Shown: positions 1-5,390 of the stretch, one piece after another
Numbering within the stretch: the stretch's first letter is position 1
Layout: every line of letters starts with the position of its first letter
Assembly (NCBI GenBank): GCA_025924755.1
Contig: JAICHT010000169.1
Coordinates: 1-7,558 of the forward strand
Reading direction: 5' to 3'
Source: Chitinophagaceae bacterium
Lineage (GTDB): Bacteria; Bacteroidota; Bacteroidia; Chitinophagales; Chitinophagaceae
Length of the DNA: 7,558 bases
Program-made: the position numbers and the translations under genes
Notes under the pieces: model-generated
Database searches by the model: none
Told to the model about the DNA's origin: nothing
Seen by the model: the letters and a program-made list of their open reading frames with translations, nothing else

Positions 1-1728
1 CTTTACTGCTTTGGTTCTTTGTGAAATGCCATTTTCGTTAAAAGCTTCTATTGCCATATAATAGGTTTGATCTGCAGAGAGGCTTTTTAAATTCAAAAAG
101 TTTTTATCATACACCATCCAGGAATTATATAATTTATCAGGCGCAATTCCCCAAAGTACATTGTAGCCCTGGCAGTTTTTTTGTACATTCCAGCTTACCA
201 TAGCATCGCGACGATCCTTATTGCGTTGCGCCGAAAAATTCGCAACTACAGACGGTGCCTTTCCCTGCCCTATTCCAAAAATTCGTATATCCGATATAGA
301 AAGATTGGGCGTTGGAATATGCACATTTTTATAACGGATATATCGCATGATTTCAGGTGTTTCTAGTTCCACATAATCGTTGGGAGTATCTTTAAAGCTG
401 TTACTTTTATTAATTAGAGTAACCCAGTGATTTCCGTCCATAGAACCTTCTATAATATAGCGATAATATAAGCCCGGTATCTTTCCATATAAATCCGATT
501 TATAGTCCTGGAAATTCACCTGGACCGCATATACTTTTCCTGGGTTAATCAAATCAATTTGTATCCATTGCTGATTGTTATTTTCTTTGGCTACCCAAAA
601 AGTTTTTACATTTTCATCTACCATATTTTCAGGCGCATAATTATCCAGATGAGAAGCGGCTGTTATTGGTTTTTTATACGATAGCAGCATCCATCCTCTG
701 AAAGCACCCATCTTATCAGCAACGGCTGGTGCATAGTGCGGATAATCGCCAAAAGAAGTATTGCAATACATCAGTCCGTCCTTATCAAAAAAAGTAGGAA
801 ACATGCAAAGCCTCCGTTCCCAATTTACATTTATAGAAACCGCCATAGAAGCAAAATGCCAATACCTGTCAGCTGGCCCAATAACGGTACTGCCATGCCC
901 GGCACCATTCATGAAACCGCCCGGCTTATACGATACCGGATTATTGGGTGCATATTGATATGGCCCTAGCGGCGCATCGCTTGTATAAACCCCATCGCCA
1001 TATACATTAAATTCGGTTCCCGGTGCTGCATATTGCATATAGTATTTGTTGTGGTACTTGGTTAGCCATGGCCCTTCTATATAGCCGCCTAATACCGTAT
1101 CGGAATGGTTTTCGCCAAAGCGTTCCCAGCCATGTTTTTTGCTGTCTAAATTGAACAATACGTAAGTAGAATCAGAAGGATGAAACCGGTGTTCTTTATC
1201 CAATATTTTTCCCCTGATAGGATATACATTTGACGAGCCCCAAAACATATAAGCTTTCCCATCGTCGTCAATAAATAAATCAGGATCCTGAAGATCGTTT
1301 AAAATAGCAGGTGTCGCTTTCCAGTCACCCTTCTTTGGATCATCTGTATATAGTACACTCATTGAGCCGGACGGATCGCCACATACATACAAAACAGAAT
1401 CTTTATAGTTGTGGGCTGCCGGAGCATTTGAACCCTGGAAATACCATTTTTCGGGTTTAATAAATTCCCAGTTCAATAGGTCTGTTGAATGCCAGTAACC
1501 TAAAGACCGGGTTACAAACATATAATACTCGCCCCTGAATTTTACCACCGCCGGATCGGCACCGGACCGGTAGGATATATTATTATTGGCATCATAAATC
1601 ATGTAGGTGTAATCAATATTAAGAGGATTGCAGTAGGTGCTCATTTGAGTGGATTGCGCTTTAGTATGAGCCATGCTGTACAAGCATATCAAGGTGAAAA
1701 GGAGCCCTTTTTTGATTGGAGTATTCAT
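1..1728 (-). CDS. Secreted GH43 glycoside hydrolase with discoidin (CBM32-like) and FN3-like domains; C-terminus cut by the window edge
   Basis: Reading the minus strand from an ATG at 1728 gives 576 open codons running off position 1. Residues 1-24 form a Sec signal peptide (basic start, hydrophobic core, likely cleavage TKA|QS), so the enzyme is exported. Residues 31 to about 345 match a GH43 five-bladed beta-propeller: SGADPA carries the probable general base Asp58, LQDPDLFIDDDG the pKa-modulating Asp148, and GGYIEGPW the general acid Glu218. GAGHGS supplies the conserved propeller His278. Residues about 355-487 resemble an F5/8 type C (discoidin) domain that would bind carbohydrate, with WIQIDL and MRYIRYKN strands. 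Residues about 491-576 look like the beginning of a fibronectin type III domain. GH43 enzymes act mainly as arabinofuranosidases, xylosidases or arabinanases; substrate and subfamily cannot be set from this sequence. No SusC/SusD genes are in view. The gene is divergent from the DUF4197 lipoprotein gene. Confidence 0.9.
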   Translation of the reverse strand, partial: MNTPIKKGLLFTLICLYSMAHTKAQSTQMSTYCNPLNIDYTYMIYDANNNISYRSGADPAVVKFRGEYYMFVTRSLGYWHSTDLLNWEFIKPEKWYFQGSNAPAAHNYKDSVLYVCGDPSGSMSVLYTDDPKKGDWKATPAILNDLQDPDLFIDDDGKAYMFWGSSNVYPIRGKILDKEHRFHPSDSTYVLFNLDSKKHGWERFGENHSDTVLGGYIEGPWLTKYHNKYYMQYAAPGTEFNVYGDGVYTSDAPLGPYQYAPNNPVSYKPGGFMNGAGHGSTVIGPADRYWHFASMAVSINVNWERRLCMFPTFFDKDGLMYCNTSFGDYPHYAPAVADKMGAFRGWMLLSYKKPITAASHLDNYAPENMVDENVKTFWVAKENNNQQWIQIDLINPGKVYAVQVNFQDYKSDLYGKIPGLYYRYIIEGSMDGNHWVTLINKSNSFKDTPNDYVELETPEIMRYIRYKNVHIPTPNLSISDIRIFGIGQGKAPSVVANFSAQRNKDRRDAMVSWNVQKNCQGYNVLWGIAPDKLYNSWMVYDKNFLNLKSLSADQTYYMAIEAFNENGISQRTKAVK

Positions 1729-1775
1729 TACAATACTATTTAAAGTTTATGAAGTTCGCATCAGCAGCTATAAAG

Positions 1776-1783
1776 CAAAACTA
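1776..1783 (-). promoter_or_regulatory. Candidate Bacteroidota -7 promoter element for the GH43 gene
   Basis: The minus strand reads TAGTTTTG here, an exact match to the Bacteroidota -7 consensus TAnnTTTG. It lies 47 bases upstream of the GH43 ATG, giving a predicted leader of roughly 40 bases. The upstream -33 element is poor: the nearest TTG on this strand (1801-1799) leaves only a 15-base spacer instead of the usual 19-21. In AT-rich DNA such an octamer can occur by chance, so this is a candidate only. Confidence 0.4.
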
Positions 1784-1929
1784 CTCGTATATGTTTTACA
1801 AGAAATGAAGGACAATTTATTTGTTGATTCTATTTTAACAAAGTGTCATAAAACTTCTAAAGACAGATGGGGTCTGTATATAGTAATTATTGCGAACCCA
1901 TTTTTGTTTGATTTATTTAAAATAATTGT

Positions 1930-2613
1930 ATGAAAAAAATCTTTACTCCCTTGTTATTAAGTATGTTGATATTTGCCTCTTTTTCCTGCGGCAATATGCA
2001 AAAGCTTGGCGGTTATACCTTGAACGAAAAAGACGCCGCCAATGCTATCCGGCAGATGTTGGAAATGGGCGCAAGAGACGGTGTAAATAGTGCCTTTAGT
2101 AAGGAAGCGATCATGTCCACCATATTCCCGGAACCGCTTCGGAAAACGCTAAATACGCTGCAGCAGTTGGGGTTGACCAATGAAGTTGACCGGTTCACTA
2201 ATACTTTAAGCAAGGCTTCTGCAGATGCGGCCGCTAAGTCAGTTCCTGTTTTTACAACCGCCATTCGTCATATGAAGTTTAATGATGCCATGCGTATTAT
2301 TAAAGACGGAGGCACATCGGCTACTGATTATTTAAGAAGTACCACCGGAACGGAGTTGCGCCAATCCATAACCCCGGTAATGCAAACTGCGCTGGATGAA
2401 TATAAACTTAACGAGCAGTGGAACAAATTAATGAAACCTGCACAAACCATAGCCGGTAATAAACTTAATCTGGATCTTGCCAATTTGATGGCTGGTATGG
2501 TTAGCGAAAAAATGTTTCAAAGTATAGAAGAAAAGGAAAAGCAAGTGCGGGCAGATGCATCAGCACGAACTACGCCGCTCCTGCAAAAAGCTTTTTCCGG
2601 AAACTGGAAATAG
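1930..2613 (+). CDS. DUF4197 domain lipoprotein
   Basis: This 227-residue protein begins with a lipoprotein signal: Lys2-Lys3, a hydrophobic stretch to Ala16, then SFSC with the lipidated Cys20. The -2 Phe makes the lipobox slightly atypical. The mature part is predicted to be mostly helical and matches the DUF4197 family in length and in recurring features: an N-terminal Ala/Gly-rich helix (MLEMGARDGVNSAF, near 44-57), IFPEPLRKTLNTLQQLG near 66-82, and the segment from about 104 to 150 with FNDAMRIIKDGGTSATDYL followed by LRQSITPVM. The family has no established function that I know of; an envelope role is inferred only from the lipid anchor. The start is supported by the signal peptide and an A/T-rich leader. 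CATTTTTG at 1899-1906 is one mismatch from the -7 consensus and could be its promoter. The glycine-zipper lipoprotein gene follows after 120 bases on the same strand and may be co-transcribed. Confidence 0.85.
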   Translation: MKKIFTPLLLSMLIFASFSCGNMQKLGGYTLNEKDAANAIRQMLEMGARDGVNSAFSKEAIMSTIFPEPLRKTLNTLQQLGLTNEVDRFTNTLSKASADAAAKSVPVFTTAIRHMKFNDAMRIIKDGGTSATDYLRSTTGTELRQSITPVMQTALDEYKLNEQWNKLMKPAQTIAGNKLNLDLANLMAGMVSEKMFQSIEEKEKQVRADASARTTPLLQKAFSGNWK

Positions 2614-2733
2614 CACTTAATAAAAGTTCAATTTAAAATTTTCAAAAGCATAAGATTCTATTAATAAAGTTTGGCATTCTATTGTATGAATTCCAAAAAC
2701 AGTCAACGATTCATTAATCTTAATTTAAAAGAC

Positions 2734-3270
2734 ATGAAAACAATACTATCTATATTTACAATAGCTGTAGTAATGGCAGCTTGTAATACAAACCACGATA
2801 ACAGTTCAGACGTTTCAAAGCTGCAGGCTTATAAAGATTCTGTACGCTTATCAGCAGATACTGCAGGTTTAGCTCAATACCAAACCTGGAAAGCACAAAA
2901 TGCGGTAACAGGTAATAACTATAGTACGCCTGCGACTGCCCCGGTTGCAGCAGTAAAAAACACCGTTGCTTATATTCCTGTGCATAAAGCCACAAGAAGT
3001 TCTTCAACTAAGCAAAGCCGTGCTAAAAGTTATGAAGGGGGTTCTATGAACTCCGAATCTTCCAACACTGCTAAAGCGCCTGTTGTGCGGAAGCAAGGTT
3101 GGAGTAAAGCAGCAAAAGGCGCAGCAATTGGTGCCGGTACGGGAGCCGTAATTGGTGCAGTTATAAGTAAAAATAACAGGGCTTCCGGTGCTATAATTGG
3201 TGGTGTGCTTGGTGGCGGTGCCGGGTATGGAATTGGTCGCACTATGGACAAAAAAGACGGTCGGTATTAA
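2734..3270 (+). CDS. Small lipoprotein with C-terminal glycine zipper (YMGG-like)
   Basis: The frame is open upstream to a TTG at 2671, but the ATG at 2734 is preferred because it directly yields a lipoprotein signal: MKT, a hydrophobic core, then VMAAC with Cys17 as the lipidation site. The A-rich run just before it suits Bacteroidota initiation. The mature protein is 162 residues. Residues about 18-120 are low complexity, rich in Ser, Thr, Asn, Ala and Lys, probably a flexible tether. Residues about 125-170 hold Gly/Ala-repeat segments (GAAIGAGTGAVIGAVI and GAIIGGVLGGGAGYGIG) separated by the polar SKNNRAS, the usual two-helix hairpin of a glycine zipper, and the tail MDKKDGRY is charged. 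Glycine zippers pack in or against membranes, as in OmpA-linked and 17-kDa-antigen-like lipoproteins. An envelope-associated role is inferred; no precise function is known. A strong hairpin terminator follows 20 bases after the stop. Confidence 0.82.
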   Translation: MKTILSIFTIAVVMAACNTNHDNSSDVSKLQAYKDSVRLSADTAGLAQYQTWKAQNAVTGNNYSTPATAPVAAVKNTVAYIPVHKATRSSSTKQSRAKSYEGGSMNSESSNTAKAPVVRKQGWSKAAKGAAIGAGTGAVIGAVISKNNRASGAIIGGVLGGGAGYGIGRTMDKKDGRY

Positions 3271-3290
3271 TAACATCGGTTAAGTAATAT

Positions 3291-3330
3291 GCGGGGTTGT
3301 ACCTTATTAAGTTTTAAGGTACAACCCCGC
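3291..3330 (+). terminator. Strong hairpin terminator after the glycine-zipper lipoprotein gene
   Basis: Positions 3291-3306 and 3315-3330 form a perfect 16-bp inverted repeat (arm GCGGGGTTGTACCTTA) around an 8-base loop. The outer part of the stem is GC-rich. Only a short, broken T run (TTCATTT) follows, so the U-tract is weak, but stem strength and placement between two genes support a terminator. It separates the lipoprotein unit from the downstream Kir channel gene. Confidence 0.8.
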
Positions 3331-3440
3331 TTCATTTATAAAATCAAGAGCAGCATAAACTTTTTGTTATAAGAAAGTAATAGTCCAATTGATTATAGGA
3401 TTGAGACAAACAACTAACTTTCGGTTTCAAAACTAAAGAT

Positions 3441-4415
3441 ATGGCTTCCTCCAAAATAAATCCTTTCTCTAAATCAAATCCCGATACGGGTTTTGGAGTA
3501 CAAACCAGCCAGATAGGAGGTAGGTTTGTAAATAAAGACGGATCATATAATTTACGCAAAGAAGGCTGGCCGTTACTAAAGCGCATCAGCTTTTACTCAT
3601 ATCTTCTAGAGTTTTCGTGGATGCGTTTTTTGAGCATTATTTTACTTTTTTATGTATTGGTGAATGTGCTTTTTACCGGCATTTATTTAATGTTAGGAGA
3701 TGGCCAATTGCAGGGATATTTTTATAATACAACCTGGGGCAGGGTTAAAGAAGTATTTTACTTTAGTACACAAACGTTTACCACCGTAGGATATGGGAGA
3801 CTGAACCCTGTAATGGATGGCGCCGATATTGTGGCGTCCATCGAAACTGTGACCGGCTGGTTGTTTTTTGCTTTGGTAACCGGTTTGCTATATGGCCGTT
3901 TTACACGTCCAAAAGCGTATGTAGCCTTTAGCGAGCAGGCTTTGGTCAGCCCTTACAGAGATGGTTCGGGACTGATGTTTCGTATGGTGCCCTATAAAAT
4001 TAATCATCACTTAACTGATGTCAGGGTAGCAGTAAATGTGTCTTTAATAATGGACGAAGAAAAGCAGGAGTATAAGTTTTATCAACTGGATTTGGAGCGT
4101 TCGCGTATCGATATGTTTAACATGAACTGGACTGTAGTACACCCAATCGATCAGCAGAGCCCATTTCTTCATTTTACACCCGATGACCTGGAGCGTTCGG
4201 ATATGGAAATTATTGTGCAGGTGTCCGGCTTTGATCCGGTGTTTTCGAGTGTTGTAATGCAGCGGACTTCCTATACATATAAAGAAGTGATATGGGGCGC
4301 TAAATTCAAACCAATGTATCACGAATCGCCGGACGGCACTACTACCATATTAGAATTGAATAAACTAAATGATAAAGAGATTGTAACCCTGGTTCATAAT
4401 ATGAAAACTTCGTAA
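3441..4415 (+). CDS. KirBac-type inward-rectifier potassium channel
   Basis: This 324-residue protein has the complete bacterial Kir layout. Residues 1-44 are a cytoplasmic N-terminus with NPFS and GFG motifs, and an amphipathic slide helix lies near 45-58. TM1 is about 62-85. The pore helix is near 102-114, the K+ selectivity filter TVGYG is 115-119, and TM2 is about 130-153, ending in RFTRPKA. Residues about 160-320 match the beta-rich IRK cytoplasmic domain, with the hallmark WTVVHPID..SP (230-241) and EVIWGAKF (282-289). The protein should form a tetramer in the inner membrane and pass K+, gated through the cytoplasmic domain. Gln111 in the pore helix replaces the Glu of KirBac1.1 and eukaryotic Kir channels. 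Phe143 sits at the position of the Kir2.1 rectification Asp, so strong polyamine block is not expected. The start fits the family's N-terminal length. TAACTTTC at 3415-3422 is one mismatch from the -7 consensus and is a weak promoter candidate. Confidence 0.93.
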   Translation: MASSKINPFSKSNPDTGFGVQTSQIGGRFVNKDGSYNLRKEGWPLLKRISFYSYLLEFSWMRFLSIILLFYVLVNVLFTGIYLMLGDGQLQGYFYNTTWGRVKEVFYFSTQTFTTVGYGRLNPVMDGADIVASIETVTGWLFFALVTGLLYGRFTRPKAYVAFSEQALVSPYRDGSGLMFRMVPYKINHHLTDVRVAVNVSLIMDEEKQEYKFYQLDLERSRIDMFNMNWTVVHPIDQQSPFLHFTPDDLERSDMEIIVQVSGFDPVFSSVVMQRTSYTYKEVIWGAKFKPMYHESPDGTTTILELNKLNDKEIVTLVHNMKTS

Positions 4416-4495
4416 ATACCTTTCATGAATATAATCCATATGCATTTTTTACTTTCTCATTACAGTGTGTATGAAGCTAATATAACGGTAACACA

Positions 4496-4517
4496 TATAC
4501 GAATATAGTATCGTATA
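4496..4517. terminator. First hairpin of a convergent terminator region
   Basis: TATACGA (4496-4502) and TCGTATA (4511-4517) form a 7-bp stem with an 8-base loop, between the converging ends of the Kir channel gene and the NYN gene. It is AT-rich and weak on its own and lacks a clear T run on either side. It is listed because it sits one base from a second hairpin. Confidence 0.3.
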
Positions 4518-4518
4518 A

Positions 4519-4545
4519 AAATAGGTGCAAGGCCTATTTGTTTTT
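4519..4545. terminator. Candidate bidirectional terminator overlapping the NYN stop codon
   Basis: AAATAGG (4519-4525) pairs with CCTATTT (4533-4539) across a 7-base loop. Reading plus, the stem is followed by G and five T (4541-4545), which would end Kir channel transcripts. Reading minus, it is followed by TTTTATA, which would end NYN transcripts. The right arm contains the NYN gene's TAG stop (4536-4534). The stem is short, so confidence is moderate. Confidence 0.45.
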
Positions 4546-5310
4546 GATATATATGTGCTTAATATTTCCCTTACCGGATTCTCTTTCATCAATATCAAAC
4601 TGACCAATATTTTTTATTAAAGGAAAAAGTTTACTGAAACCATAATTACGCGGATCAAAGTTGGGCTGCCTTTTTATAAGCAGGTTACCCAGGTCGGCTA
4701 AAAATACCCAGCCGTTTTCATCTGCTATATCGTTAATGCTGTCTTGAATTAAGTGTAGCAGTTCTTTATTTATTTTTAAGATGGGTGGCGTCGCGGCCTT
4801 GCGCTTGTTTTTTGGCGCTGCCGCAGACGGGTTGGTAATTACATTTTCCGATACTTCTGTTTTTGCAGGTACCGATAAGACTTCGATATAAATAAACTGA
4901 TCGCAGGCAGATATAAATGGCGGTAACGTCTTTCGTTCTCCAAACCCAAAAACCTTCATTCCTGCTTCTCTCAACCGCGTAGCTAACCGTGTAAAATCAC
5001 TGTCGCTGGAGACAATGCAAAAACCATCCACCCTGCCCGAATATAATATATCCATTGCATCAATAATCAATGCGGAGTCCGTAGCATTTTTGCCGGTAGT
5101 ATAGCTGTATTGTTGAATGGGAGTAATGGCATTTTCAAGTAATACATTCTTCCATCCGGATACCGTAGGCTTGGTCCAGTCGGCATATATCCTTTTAAAA
5201 GTGGGTGTACCGTATTTTGCAATCTCCTCCAGCAATCCTTTGATGTTAGAGTAAGGAACATTATCGGCATCAATTAAAACAGCCAGCCTAAGGTCATTGC
5301 GGGTATTCAT
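4534..5310 (-). CDS. NYN domain (PIN-like) putative ribonuclease with C-terminal OST-HTH/LOTUS domain
   Basis: This 258-residue protein has no signal peptide or membrane segment and should be cytoplasmic. Residues about 8-146 match the NYN/LabA-like (former DUF88) fold, a PIN-like nuclease domain. Acidic metal-site candidates are LIDADN (Asp14, Asp16), NATDSALIIDAMD (Asp78, Asp84) and SSDSDF (Asp103, Asp105), all in the order expected for the family. A Lys/Ala/Pro-rich linker spans about 147-180. Residues about 183-256 match an OST-HTH (LOTUS) winged-helix domain, with FLADLGNLLIKRQPNFDPRNYGFSKL and a closing IKHIYIKNK strand; this domain class binds RNA. The pairing resembles the nuclease-plus-LOTUS arrangement of eukaryotic MARF1, so RNA cleavage or turnover is the likely activity. 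The target is unknown. The GH1-RmlD fusion gene ends 80 bases upstream on the same strand and could be co-transcribed. TAATTTAG (5336-5329, minus) is only a weak -7 candidate. Confidence 0.88.
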   Translation of the reverse strand: MNTRNDLRLAVLIDADNVPYSNIKGLLEEIAKYGTPTFKRIYADWTKPTVSGWKNVLLENAITPIQQYSYTTGKNATDSALIIDAMDILYSGRVDGFCIVSSDSDFTRLATRLREAGMKVFGFGERKTLPPFISACDQFIYIEVLSVPAKTEVSENVITNPSAAAPKNKRKAATPPILKINKELLHLIQDSINDIADENGWVFLADLGNLLIKRQPNFDPRNYGFSKLFPLIKNIGQFDIDERESGKGNIKHIYIKNK

Positions 5311-5346
5311 ATCTATTACTGCTGACTTCTAAATTACGTTGCTTTC

Positions 5347-5375
5347 ATCATATTTGCAGGCTTTAATAATATGAT
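5347..5375. repeat. 8-bp inverted repeat in the spacer between the GH1-RmlD and NYN genes
   Basis: ATCATATT (5347-5354) and AATATGAT (5368-5375) are perfect inverted copies separated by 13 bases. No T run follows the stem in the minus direction, so it is not a typical intrinsic terminator. It could be a protein-binding site, a weak RNA hairpin, or chance in AT-rich DNA. Confidence 0.3.
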
Positions 5376-5390
5376 CGTTTGTGTTACTCA

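Noticed and set aside
736..969. Two overlapping plus-strand frames within the GH43 gene
   Set aside because: The opposite strand encodes the conserved GH43 propeller here; these frames have no family resemblance.
1673..1933. An 86-codon plus-strand frame whose stop overlaps the DUF4197 ATG
   Set aside because: It begins inside the opposite-strand GH43 signal peptide region, covers the divergent promoter spacer, has no recognisable domain or signal, and looks like chance in AT-rich DNA.
2655..2683. Direct repeat ATTCTATT in the spacer before the glycine-zipper gene
   Set aside because: Eight bases of AT-rich sequence, also present near 1827; this is within chance expectation and no regulator can be tied to it.
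3004..3276. Minus-strand frames opposite the glycine-zipper gene, rich in Pro, Ala and Thr
   Set aside because: Their composition is the antisense image of Gly/Ala codons in the real gene; no start context or domain supports them.
5311..5390. Possible strong promoter for the NYN gene
   Set aside because: Only a one-mismatch -7 element is present and no -33 element at the right spacing; co-transcription with the upstream gene is equally likely.
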